From assembly GCA_964611385.1 (NCBI GenBank), contig CAZSXS010000016.1, positions 1 to 48,506 on the forward strand: DNA of 48,506 nucleotides, read 5' to 3'. Below the pieces are notes generated by a model. The model saw only the letters and a list, made by a program, of their open reading frames with translations, was not told the origin of the DNA and did not search any database. Each line of letters begins with the position of its first letter. Position 1 is the stretch's first letter. This DNA is from CAZSXS01 sp964611385 (GTDB taxonomy: Bacteria; Bacillota; Clostridia; Lachnospirales; CAYPQA01). Below are positions 41,532-48,506 of the stretch, piece by piece. The position numbers and the translations under genes were made by a program.

Positions 41532-42122
41532 ATGAAAAGGAATATCATTGTAATCATATTGATTTTTACTTGCCTTTCCTTTGCCGCCGTCCAGGGAACG
41601 TTCGCTTATTTTACCAGCGGCCACTCCCAAACCAACACCTTTACTACCGGGGCTGGTGTGGAAATTGAGCTTACGCAACCCAGCCTCCAGCAGGCAAGCT
41701 TTGCTCTTTACCCAAGGGAGGAGATAAAGCAAGACCCTACAATCAAAGCCTTACAAGAGGATGCCTGGGTCAGAATCAGGGTGGAAATTTCAGATGGGGG
41801 TGTGGCCTTAGACGAGGTAAAGTCCTCCCTTATATGGGATATGATAGACTTTAACTTAACGGATTTTGCGCTGGACGAAGTCTACAGCCAAAGCACCGAA
41901 GGCGTTCGCTACTATAACTATGGAAGGATACTCAGGCAAGGGGAGGAAAAAACCTTGTTTACCCGGGTGAAAATCCCTTATGACTTGGACGAATACCTTG
42001 CTGCTGAGTTGGGAAGCTTTACCCTCCTTGTAAGCGCCGAGGCCATTCAAGCCAGGGGCTTTGAAAATGACGATGAAAGGGCTTTTAGAATCCTGCACGG
42101 GAATGGAAGCAAGTCGAAATAA
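41532..42122 (+). CDS. SipW-dependent secreted protein 3 (TasA/camelysin-like)
   Basis: A 196-residue precursor. The SipW-substrate motif is the clearest here: FAYFTSGHSQTNTFTTGAGV (T-N-T-F-T-x-G). Then come typical EIELTQP and, further on, DAWVRIRVEI strands seen in camelysin/TasA-like proteins. It starts one base after the previous stop. Confidence 0.8.
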   Translation: MKRNIIVIILIFTCLSFAAVQGTFAYFTSGHSQTNTFTTGAGVEIELTQPSLQQASFALYPREEIKQDPTIKALQEDAWVRIRVEISDGGVALDEVKSSLIWDMIDFNLTDFALDEVYSQSTEGVRYYNYGRILRQGEEKTLFTRVKIPYDLDEYLAAELGSFTLLVSAEAIQARGFENDDERAFRILHGNGSKSK

Positions 42123-42139
42123 AAAAGGTTGGTGTTGGA

Positions 42140-44944
42140 ATGGCAAAGAAAAAGCCTTTGCTCTTTGTTTTGATTCTTCTGCTTATAGGGGCAAGCTCGG
42201 TTGCTGCCTACGGTCTCATAGGGCTAGAGACAAGGATTGAAAAGCCCCTTGGTACAGGAACCTTGGCAGGTGAGTTGCTCATAGAACAGGACAGAACAGC
42301 CTTATACCCTGGAGAAAGTTCTAAGTATATTGTCAACGGCAAAAACATAGGCACATTGCCCATGCTCCTGCGCTGTCGCATTGATAAGTCCTGGAGCAAT
42401 TCCCTCCCTGCGGACAATGTGCTTATCCAGTTTAATTCTGGGCTTTGGCTGGAGGGCAATGATGGCTTTTATTATTATAATGGTCTACTTAATCCTGGGG
42501 AGCAAACAGCCCAAGCCCTATGTGAGGGATTTTCCCTTCATCCTTTAACGGGAAACGAGTACAGAAACCTTTCTGTTCATTTAGTTGCAAGCCTTGAGTG
42601 CATTCAGGCCACAGAAAATGCTCTTATTAATATTTGGGGCAAGAGTTTTCATAGCCTAGGCTTAGGCTTAGGACTAACCCCTTCCCGGGAATTAGACTCT
42701 ACTGAAGTCGCAATGGTCACTTATGTTGGCGAGGACACCAGCTTTACTGTATCCTCGGATTTGTTTGGCTCTTTTAACAATCTCATTCCTGGTGTCGAAA
42801 GAAATCAAAGGATTCGGATTCAAAACCAGACAGTCTCGGACAAGCCAACGGAAATATTATTGGCAGCAGAGCCTTCTACGGAAAATCATGATATAGCAGA
42901 AGTAGTAAGGAATACAGAAATAACCATTAAGGATATTTTTGGAAATGAAATCTATAAAGGCGTTCTGAGTGGTTCCCAAAATCCCCTAAGCCTTGGAACC
43001 TTTTACCGGGGAGAAGCCCGTGATTATTCCGTGAGCGTACACCTAAGGGAAGACAGCGAAAACCAACTCCAAGGCAAAGAGGGCCCGGTGAATTGGATTT
43101 TTTCGGCCAAGGAGGGAGAGGAAATCTTTGACTTACTCGTGGAACCCAACTCTATGGTTGATTATATGTTTGGTACTTCCGCAACCGGCGACACCTTCCC
43201 CCATGTGGCAATAAAGGACCTGAAGGGCTTTGTAGGGGGGGAAGCAAAGGATACCGAAATTATCATAAACGGTCAAGCCTACACCTATGAAAGCTATGCA
43301 GCGAATCAGTTTGCCTTTTACCGTGTAAATGAAGATAAAAGTGTCAGTGAAAGACCCACTGCCGGAACCCCCGAGGACCCTGAAATGGCCGGGGAGTATC
43401 AGATTAAAGCCAAGCCGAATCCAGAGCTGAGGGTTGGAAAGTATTTGTTGCGGCTTGGGGAAGGAACCTTGTATACTAGGCACCTAAGCAATGAGGCAAG
43501 CTATTCTTACATTGTCAATGAACTTCCCAAGGAGCCTGTAAACAAACCAACTGCTACCCTACTTGAATCAACGGTTTTAATTAATTCTGCCGGCCAAGTC
43601 GTGGAGGATACCTCTGGGGTTATCTTGGTAAAGGATAAGCTTGTAGAGGACAACAGCCAAGAACATGCCACGCTTATACAATCCATGGAGGGCCTCTTTC
43701 AAGAAAAAGGGATTTCCAGTAATAGTTATGAACCAATGCGCCTTTCCTTGGTTAATTCTCGTAACGGCAATATTTACCTTACAACCGATGCAGACAGCAA
43801 GGTAACTGTCACACTCCCATACCCAGAGGCAACCAATAAGAATGAGTATGACTTTGTGGCCTTGCATTATCGGTTTTTGCTTGGTGACAACAAGCCCGTT
43901 GATTACGACATAAACAACCCGGATAGTATCATTCCAATAAAAAGTGAAGTGGGATTACAGTTTTCCGTAGATAATTTCAGCCCCTTTGCAATGGGGTGGA
44001 GAAAGATAAACAAGGAGGAAAGGCCAGAAGGTACAGATAGGCTTCCTGCAAATGGTGAGGGTGAAACCCAAGAGCCCCAATACCCCTGCAGTTCCCCGGA
44101 CTATCCTAATATACCGGACTACACAAATTCACCAGACTATACAAATTCACCAGACTACACAAATTCACCGGACTATACAAGCCCCGTTTACCCAACGCCC
44201 TCCTATACAATCCCAGCTAGCCCAACCCCAACCTCTACCTCCGCCCCCATCTCTCCAGCAGCCACAAGCTCCCCTGGTAATGGGCCACAAGCACCCCAAA
44301 GCCCGAAGATGGAAACACACATAGGCTATATTTACGGCTATCCCAACAATAGCTTTAAGCCGGACTCGCCAATAACAAGAGCAGAGGTGGCCGTACTGTT
44401 TTATAACTTTTCGGATGTAAATCAAGAAGAGGCTTATACAAGTAGCTTTAGCGATGTAGCCGACAACCTCTGGTATTCAAGAGCTGTAGGCTACATGGAA
44501 AAAGCTCGACTCATCATGGGGTATCCCGACAAATCCTTTAAACCTAGCCAAACCATAACAAGGGCAGAGCTTACATCCATTGCAGTGAGGTTTCAAAAGC
44601 CTTCAGAGGGAGCAGGGCTAGTTAAAACCTTCCATGATGTAAAGCCAAATCATTGGGCAAGGGATTCCATCGGATATGCAGCGGGAAAAGGCTGGATAAG
44701 CGGCTACCCCGACAGCTCCTTTCAGCCGGAAAATTCAATTACACGAGCCGAGGCGGTAACGATAGTCAATAATATGCTTGAAAGAATTTGTGATATAGGC
44801 TTTGTAGAAAGGAATGGACAGCTTTTAAAAGGCTTTAGGGATGTGAAAGAAAGTCATTGGGCTTATTATGGAATATTGGAAGCCGTAAACACCCATGTGT
44901 TTTATCGAATCGGCAAGGAAGAAGCTTGGATTGAAACAAAATAA
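42140..44944 (+). CDS. SLH-domain surface anchor protein
   Basis: A 934-residue exported protein. Residues 1-~25 form the signal segment and the N-terminal ~150 residues resemble the neighbouring SipW substrates (LPMLLRCRIDKSW). Middle beta-rich domains follow, and then a Pro/Thr/Ser-rich linker with a five-times PDYTNS-type repeat (~652-682). At the C-terminus are three SLH motifs (IYGYPNNSFKPDSPITRAE, IMGYPDKSFKPSQTITRAE, ISGYPDSSFQPENSITRAE, between ~727 and ~890), which bind pyruvylated wall polymer. It is the only protein of the operon with a wall anchor, so it probably fixes the fibre or beta-helix protein to the cell. The ribosome site before the ATG is weak. Confidence 0.85.
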   Translation: MAKKKPLLFVLILLLIGASSVAAYGLIGLETRIEKPLGTGTLAGELLIEQDRTALYPGESSKYIVNGKNIGTLPMLLRCRIDKSWSNSLPADNVLIQFNSGLWLEGNDGFYYYNGLLNPGEQTAQALCEGFSLHPLTGNEYRNLSVHLVASLECIQATENALINIWGKSFHSLGLGLGLTPSRELDSTEVAMVTYVGEDTSFTVSSDLFGSFNNLIPGVERNQRIRIQNQTVSDKPTEILLAAEPSTENHDIAEVVRNTEITIKDIFGNEIYKGVLSGSQNPLSLGTFYRGEARDYSVSVHLREDSENQLQGKEGPVNWIFSAKEGEEIFDLLVEPNSMVDYMFGTSATGDTFPHVAIKDLKGFVGGEAKDTEIIINGQAYTYESYAANQFAFYRVNEDKSVSERPTAGTPEDPEMAGEYQIKAKPNPELRVGKYLLRLGEGTLYTRHLSNEASYSYIVNELPKEPVNKPTATLLESTVLINSAGQVVEDTSGVILVKDKLVEDNSQEHATLIQSMEGLFQEKGISSNSYEPMRLSLVNSRNGNIYLTTDADSKVTVTLPYPEATNKNEYDFVALHYRFLLGDNKPVDYDINNPDSIIPIKSEVGLQFSVDNFSPFAMGWRKINKEERPEGTDRLPANGEGETQEPQYPCSSPDYPNIPDYTNSPDYTNSPDYTNSPDYTSPVYPTPSYTIPASPTPTSTSAPISPAATSSPGNGPQAPQSPKMETHIGYIYGYPNNSFKPDSPITRAEVAVLFYNFSDVNQEEAYTSSFSDVADNLWYSRAVGYMEKARLIMGYPDKSFKPSQTITRAELTSIAVRFQKPSEGAGLVKTFHDVKPNHWARDSIGYAAGKGWISGYPDSSFQPENSITRAEAVTIVNNMLERICDIGFVERNGQLLKGFRDVKESHWAYYGILEAVNTHVFYRIGKEEAWIETK
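44096..44185 (+). repeat. Tandem 18-bp repeat in the SLH protein linker
   Basis: Five 18-bp units starting at 44096, 44114, 44132, 44150 and 44168; the central three encode PDYTNS. They show only third-position and few other changes, so the repeat is recent and may vary in number between strains. Confidence 0.9.
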
Positions 44945-45295
44945 AGGTTTCTATTGCTTGCAATATTGCTTGCGACCGAGTTTCAATTGATAGCCGTATA
45001 CCTCATGGAGGTACTTACGGCTTGATAAGAGGGTAGCCATATTGGCTACCCCTCTTTACTTTCGTTAGAGATTGTTGGAAGGAATGACTGGAACCAATTG
45101 CTTCAAAATAAGCTTGCGTGATGGAGTATTGGAAACATAGAAAATGAAAGGTGTCATTGCTTGACAGAGCGTATTGTTTAAGCTAACATAAAGCAAATTT
45201 CTACTTGCTTACAAGATTCACCCCGGCACCATGCTGGCATTTCAAACAAAAAAAGAAGCCTCTTGCGATGGGCTTTCAGTAAAGGAGATTTTCTA
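44945..45295 (+). terminator. Two hairpins ending the surface operon
   Basis: This 351-nt gap holds two stacked hairpins. AGCCGTA-TACCTC / GAGGTA-..TACGGCT is at 44992-45022. Next, GAGGGTAGCC / GGCTACCCCTC at 45028-45058 is followed by TTT and is the likely terminator. From 45060 to 45280 I see nothing coding on the plus strand, apart from the ribosome site of the next gene. Confidence 0.65.
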
Positions 45296-45677
45296 ATGGT
45301 ACAGGAATACACTTTGAGAACCGAAAAAGAAGGCATGTATAACATCACCTCCAAGGCGCAAGAGCTGGTCACAAAGAGCGGCATTCAAGATGGCATTTGC
45401 ATCGTTTACTGCCCGCACACCACAGCGGGAATAACCATCAACGAAAATGCTGACCCCGATGTAATCCGTGACTTACTGATGGGTTTAGGTAAGGCATTTC
45501 CAGACCGTTCGGACTTCCACCATGCCGAAGGGAATTCCTCCGCTCACCTAAAGTCAAGCTGTGTAGGCGCCAGCCAAACCATCATTATACAAAATGGGCG
45601 ACTACTCCTGGCAAGGAATTTACTTCTGCAAATTTGACGGGCCCAGAAATCGCAAATTCTTTGTGAAGGCCCTTTGA
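45296..45677 (+). pseudogene. YjbQ-type (UPF0047) protein with frameshift
   Basis: The ATG at 45296 follows AAAGGAG. The frame gives the YjbQ family sequence with PHTTAGITINENADPDV and HAEGNSSAHLKS, up to IIIQNGRLLL. It then runs out of frame and stops at 45635-45637. The lost ending, SWQGIYFCKFDGPRNR, is found one frame over at 45606-45653 and runs to a stop at 45675-45677, just before the next start. The family usually has about four more residues between GRL and WQG, so a net loss of 8 nt near 45602-45608 is likely. A real mutation or a sequencing error could explain it. Function of intact members is not settled; thiamine-phosphate-synthase-like activity has been suggested. Confidence 0.8.
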
Positions 45678-45678
45678 T

Positions 45679-46107
45679 ATGAGAATTCTTATTGATGCAG
45701 ACGGCTACCCTGTGGTGGACATAGCTGTTCGACTGGCAAAGCAAAACGGTGTAGAGTGTATCATTCTATGCGACACCGCTCATGTTTTTGAAAAAGATGG
45801 GGCGGAAACCATAACCGTCCCTAGAGGTACCGATGGCGTAGACTTTGTTCTTGTGAACATGGTTCAAAAAGGAGACGTGGTTATCACACAGGATTATGGA
45901 CTTACCGCAATGTGCATTGCTCGCCAAGGGATTGTTATCAATCAAAACGGCATGGTTTATGATGACAGCAATATCGACAGCCTCCTGATGCAACGGCATA
46001 TTGTTAAGAAAATCCGTATGAGTGGTGGCCGACTGAAAGGGAGCTCAAAACGTACGGTGGAGCAAGATAGGGGGTTTGAGAAGAAATTGAGGGAGGTGTT
46101 GGGGTGA
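45679..46107 (+). CDS. YaiI/YqxD family protein (DUF188)
   Basis: A 142-residue protein of UPF0178. It starts MRILIDADGYP (usual DADA/ACP motif) and has DFVLVNMVQKGDVVITQDYGLTAM, with the acid residues of a PIN/NYN-like nuclease fold. Function unknown. It starts one base after the original stop of the YjbQ gene, so the two once formed a coupled pair. Confidence 0.9.
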   Translation: MRILIDADGYPVVDIAVRLAKQNGVECIILCDTAHVFEKDGAETITVPRGTDGVDFVLVNMVQKGDVVITQDYGLTAMCIARQGIVINQNGMVYDDSNIDSLLMQRHIVKKIRMSGGRLKGSSKRTVEQDRGFEKKLREVLG

Positions 46108-46281
46108 GGTTTTTGGATTGGCTCATTGTAAATAGCTCTATCATTGAAAAATGCTGCAAGGTGGTACTTACAAATCTAAATTGCGTTTGGGTGTGGTGGT
46201 TTAGAATTATAGCAATAATGCGTAACTGGCAAACAAAGATTATTTATATAATACGTTTAAACTAAGTTTGGGGAGGTAATT

Positions 46282-47331
46282 ATGGCAAGAAAACTGATTG
46301 AAGTAAACCATCATCTTTCAAGTGGATGTTGTATGTGCAGTGGAATTGAAGACCTTTATGCAAATAGAACAAACCAAACTCTTACAGAAGGTTTTTTGCT
46401 TGCATTGGGAAGCTTTGGAGAAACAATCTTTTTAAAAATGAATAATGACGATAAGCCTTATATGTTTAGTGCGAACGATGCGAGACCCAAAACAGTGTAT
46501 GAAAATTTGAAAGATGAACTTGGATTAGAGTACAAGATAATTGGCGGTCGAACACTGGAGTATGCAAAAAAATCAATCAAACAGGAAATCGACAATGGAT
46601 TCCCTGTGATTTTGGGACCCTTAGATATGTTCTATTTGCCATATTTGAAAATGTATCATACAAAGCATATACCAATTCATTACGTTATGATGGTTGGATA
46701 TGATACAGAAAAGAATTGTGCTTTAATATATGATTGTGACCGAGAGCATTTGATAGAGCTTTCATTTTTTGATTTACAACTTGCGTGGAACATTAAAAAA
46801 AATGGTGTTGGCGATAAAAATGGCTTTATTAAAATAAGATTGAATGAGAATCTTCCTGATAAATGTACACTTGCTCTAAATTGCTTTAGGGCAAAGGCTG
46901 AACGCCAGTTTAGGGACAAGCCACATATTCTTGGTATTTCTGCATATGAAAAAATTGCAAAAGAACTGCCTAAGTGGAAGAAAAAATTCTCAGAAGAAGA
47001 CTACAAGAAAGCGATAATCTCCATAACTGAGTTTATGGGAAAGGTTCCCAAAATTCCAAATGAAATTATAGGAGTCGCAGAACAGGACATTCCGTATAAA
47101 GCGAATTACGATAGATTAGCATATGTTTTGCGGGAATTAGGGCAAGAATACAAGCGCGAAAGCTGGATAAAGGCAGCGGAGTTATTTGATAAATGCGGTG
47201 ATAATATTGAAAGTATTGTTATGTGCATTATTCAATATTGCTGTAATGATATTGATGAAATGGATAAGTGTCCGAATTTGTTCATGCAGAATGCCAATTA
47301 TGCTAGCCAAGCATTTCGGCTAATTGGCTAA
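46282..47331 (+). CDS. BtrH-N-type (DUF4872-like) protein
   Basis: A 349-residue protein resembling the butirosin biosynthesis protein H N-terminal family, a cysteine-protease-like fold. Visible features are SSGCCMCSGIEDLYA near residue 15 (a Cys-rich start where the nucleophile would be), a later IPIHYVMMVGYD with the likely His, and ALIYDCDRE. BtrH transfers an acyl chain to an aminoglycoside in butirosin synthesis; other members are often near biosynthetic genes, but none is seen here. GGGGAGG precedes the ATG. It is more A/T-rich than the surface operon, so it probably has a different origin. Confidence 0.7.
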   Translation: MARKLIEVNHHLSSGCCMCSGIEDLYANRTNQTLTEGFLLALGSFGETIFLKMNNDDKPYMFSANDARPKTVYENLKDELGLEYKIIGGRTLEYAKKSIKQEIDNGFPVILGPLDMFYLPYLKMYHTKHIPIHYVMMVGYDTEKNCALIYDCDREHLIELSFFDLQLAWNIKKNGVGDKNGFIKIRLNENLPDKCTLALNCFRAKAERQFRDKPHILGISAYEKIAKELPKWKKKFSEEDYKKAIISITEFMGKVPKIPNEIIGVAEQDIPYKANYDRLAYVLRELGQEYKRESWIKAAELFDKCGDNIESIVMCIIQYCCNDIDEMDKCPNLFMQNANYASQAFRLIG

Positions 47332-47382
47332 TAAGGGACTTAGCATTGATCTTGCCATCAAATAAAATTTCATAAAGCCTAT

Positions 47383-47409
47383 GAAGCCTTACCAAAGGCT
47401 TCTTTTTTT
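47383..47409 (+). terminator. Terminator after the BtrH-N-type gene
   Basis: GAAGCCTT pairs with AAGGCTTC around a short loop, and seven T follow. It ends the plus-strand gene. Confidence 0.85.
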
Positions 47410-47538
47410 ATGAGATTTTGCAGCGTTCAAAAGCAGACCCAGGGCCCCAGTACCATTTACCTCTTTATATACGATGGAATACAGACATGCGGCCCATGAA
47501 TAGACTTTAATAAAGTCACCCATGGGGTAGGTGCTGCC

Positions 47539-47739
47539 ATGTTCAAGGAAGTAATCATACATTATCCTACGGACGAAAAAATTATGACTCAAATCAACAA
47601 GGAATTAGTGGCCTTTCTATGTGCTGCGGCTGTTAAATATATTGAATCATTACAATGGAACGATCGGCAAATAGAAATGCTATATGATAGTCTTGCAGAG
47701 GATATAGTTGCCAGAAAACAGGCAAGCAAGATTATCTAA
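47539..47739 (+). CDS. Small acidic/helical protein, unknown
   Basis: A 66-residue frame with a weak GGTAGGTG site before the ATG at 47539. It looks helical and amphipathic (ELVAFLCAAAVKYIESLQW, then QIEMLYDSLAEDIVARKQAS) and ends at a bidirectional terminator. I do not recognise the family. It is the only short plus-strand gene near the right end of the element. Directionality factors for serine recombinases are often of about this size, so it is a candidate, but that rests on size and position alone. Confidence 0.45.
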   Translation: MFKEVIIHYPTDEKIMTQINKELVAFLCAAAVKYIESLQWNDRQIEMLYDSLAEDIVARKQASKII

Positions 47740-47950
47740 ACACAAAACGCTCACCCCGTGGATAGGATGAGCGTTTTGTGTTTATTAGGGCAACCATGGC
47801 ATAGCAACCCCTGGCTACAATTAGATTGAACTCACTGTCTTTTTCGTTTAAGTCACTCATTATCTGTACAAACATTGCAGAGTCCTTTGCTTTCCAAATA
47901 ACGCGCATAATCTCAAGCTCAGAATCGGAAATCTGTCGGATAATATTCAT
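47732..47950 (-). pseudogene. Remnant of a BlaI/MecI-type regulator
   Basis: The ATG at 47950 after GGAAGTG opens IIRQISDSELEIMRVIWKAK, the strongly conserved N-terminal helix of BlaI/MecI/CopY repressors, and goes on to MSDLNEKDSEF. The match then ends and the frame runs on into the terminator hairpin. About half of the DNA-binding domain and the whole dimer domain are missing. No BlaR-type partner is present. Its promoter and palindromic operator survive at 47967-48020. Confidence 0.7.
47737..47782. terminator. Bidirectional terminator
   Basis: AAACACAAAACGCTCA pairs with TGAGCGTTTTGTGTTT around a short G/C loop region. It stands between the 66-residue gene (plus) and the BlaI remnant (minus) and could end both. 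Confidence 0.85.
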
Positions 47951-47966
47951 TACTACACTTCCATTC

Positions 47967-48020
47967 ACACCTACATGGTGCTGATATAGCTACATTAACG
48001 ACTTGTAGGTGTTTTGTCAA
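47967..48020 (-). promoter_or_regulatory. Promoter and operator of the BlaI remnant
   Basis: On the minus strand TTGACA (48015-48020) and TAATGT (47992-47997) are 17 bp apart. The inverted repeat ACACCTACA (47967-47975) / TGTAGGTGT (48004-48012) flanks the -10, and TACA/TGTA are the half-site cores of BlaI/MecI/CopY operators. Confidence 0.6.
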
Positions 48021-48054
48021 GCTTATATTTCTGAGGATGTGTCACACAGTTCAA

Positions 48055-48065
48055 CATAGCAAATG
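48055..48065 (+). other. Right attachment site of the sigK element
   Basis: CATAG-CA-AATG, matching the left site in 9 of 11 bases. It lies 35 bases from the BlaI-type promoter and leads straight into the second half of sigK. Confidence 0.75.
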
Positions 48066-48421
48066 AACTTCTTATGAATATAAGAGCTTCCAAAAAACAT
48101 CAAAATGACATATATCTACAAGACATCATTGGCGTGGATTACGAGGGCAACGAAGTTCGGGTAGTGGATAAGATTGCGGATGAAAACGATAGTATTGATG
48201 AACAGGTAGACTTGAAGCTGCAAATCAAGCAATTGTATCAGGTAATCAAACGCATATTAAAGGGTCGCGAAAAACAGGTCATTGAGATGCGATACGGGCT
48301 GCTGACGGGCAACGAAAGAACACAAAGAGAGGTTGCTGAAGTCTTGAACATCAGCCGGAGCTATGTTAGCCGGATTGAAAAAAAAGCGCTTAAAAAGCTT
48401 TTTAAAGAATTAAGGGATTAG
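48062..48421 (+). CDS. sigK: Sigma factor K, 3' part (interrupted gene)
   Basis: From Asn (AAT 48062-48064) the frame reads NELLMNIRASKKHQNDIYLQ and on through DIIGVDYEGNEVRVVDKIAD, matching the middle of SigK. The region 4 helix-turn-helix REVAEVLNISRSYVSRIEKK lies near the end, and the stop is at 48419-48421. The piece has no start signal of its own at a useful place; the ATG at 48074 lacks a ribosome site. Joined to codon 108 of the 5' part it gives a 226-residue protein, a normal SigK length. Confidence 0.95.
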   Translation, partial: NELLMNIRASKKHQNDIYLQDIIGVDYEGNEVRVVDKIADENDSIDEQVDLKLQIKQLYQVIKRILKGREKQVIEMRYGLLTGNERTQREVAEVLNISRSYVSRIEKKALKKLFKELRD

Positions 48422-48423
48422 AG

Positions 48424-48474
48424 GATTAAATATTAAGGATTTAAGCATTCGGGATTTAAGCATTAGGGGTTAAA
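48424..48474. repeat. Short A/T-rich repeats after sigK
   Basis: GGATTTAAGCATT occurs at 48437-48449 and 48452-48464, and related words (GGATTAAA, GGGGTTAAAAG) surround it. The period is about 15 bp. The meaning is unknown. Confidence 0.6.
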
Positions 48475-48506
48475 AGAACTAAAGGAAAGTAGGATTAAGC
48501 TTTTCC

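Larger units (their letters stand above)
32044..48061. mobile_element. skin-type sigK intervening element, 16.0 kb
   Basis: Everything between the two halves of sigK. It has a large serine recombinase at the left end, matching short sequences at both ends, and removal of 16,018 bp restores an unbroken sigma-K frame. Elements of this class leave the chromosome only in the mother cell. Gene content: recombinase, a six-gene cell-surface operon, and a right-hand group of broken or odd genes. No phage structural genes are seen, unlike the B. subtilis skin. Confidence 0.92.

Noticed and set aside
44096..44185. CRISPR-like array
   Set aside because: The 18-bp units are contiguous, have no spacers, and encode an in-frame PDYTNS protein repeat.
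47389..47592. 67-codon minus-strand frame opposite the 66-residue gene
   Set aside because: It starts at TTG and overlaps the terminator of the BtrH-N-type gene and the start of the plus-strand gene; no motif.
32044..48061. Prophage as the origin of the sigK element
   Set aside because: No capsid, tail, terminase, integrase-repressor or lysis gene was seen; the only mobility gene is the serine recombinase.

Overview
The window looks like the chromosome of an anaerobic, endospore-forming Clostridia-type Firmicute. Evidence: a split sigK gene, a rubrerythrin-type oxygen-defence protein, Feo iron uptake, GGAGG-type ribosome sites nearly everywhere, TTGACA/TATACT promoters, and a moderate-to-low GC content. 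I cannot fix the family or genus from sequence alone. No rRNA, tRNA or CRISPR array was seen.

Layout, left part (1-31.6 kb, host chromosome). A Fe(II) uptake operon (feoA-feoB-small Cys-rich membrane protein, minus strand) faces a DtxR-type regulator; both promoters carry a matching palindrome over the -10. Next come a flavin reductase/rubredoxin/rubrerythrin fusion, an arylamine N-acetyltransferase, a truncated desulfoferrodoxin-like protein and a large chemoreceptor. A YtrA-type GntR/ABC operon, a methyltransferase, a zinc-dependent phospholipase-like protein and several very small charged proteins follow. At 14.3-21.0 kb a seven-gene peptide-transporter/phosphatase operon sits between two ~130-145 bp direct repeats. 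Then come thioredoxin, a sugar-phosphate isomerase-like protein, an acyl-CoA synthetase, an acetyl-xylan-esterase-type hydrolase, a pair of ABC exporters with a DUF1854 protein between them, and a CYTH-domain protein.

Right part (31.7-48.4 kb): an interrupted sigK. The 5' part of the gene (31723 on) stops after codon 108 and the 3' part resumes at 48062. Joining the two at a shared AATG restores one 226-residue sigma-K frame. The ~16.0 kb between them is a skin-type sigK intervening element. At its left end lies a large serine recombinase. Its main cargo is a tightly packed + strand operon (34108-44944): a 1868-residue beta-helix surface protein, a SipW-type signal peptidase, three small secreted proteins of the TasA/camelysin/SipW-substrate type, and a 934-residue S-layer-homology protein. 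The rest is a frameshifted YjbQ gene, a YaiI/DUF188 gene, a BtrH-N-type protein, a 66-residue orphan and a BlaI remnant with its promoter and operator still in place.

How it fits together: vegetative cells should carry the surface-fibre operon and a broken sigK. In the mother cell late in sporulation, excision would repair sigK and move the whole surface operon onto a non-inherited circle. A cell-surface/matrix assembly operon as cargo of a sigK intervening element is the most notable system here; I know of no described example, but that needs a literature and database check.

Other points worth attention are a ~100-nt repeated element with terminal pairing and a covarying internal stem (three copies), long palindromes sharing the loop GCCGTTT, and several freshly broken genes.
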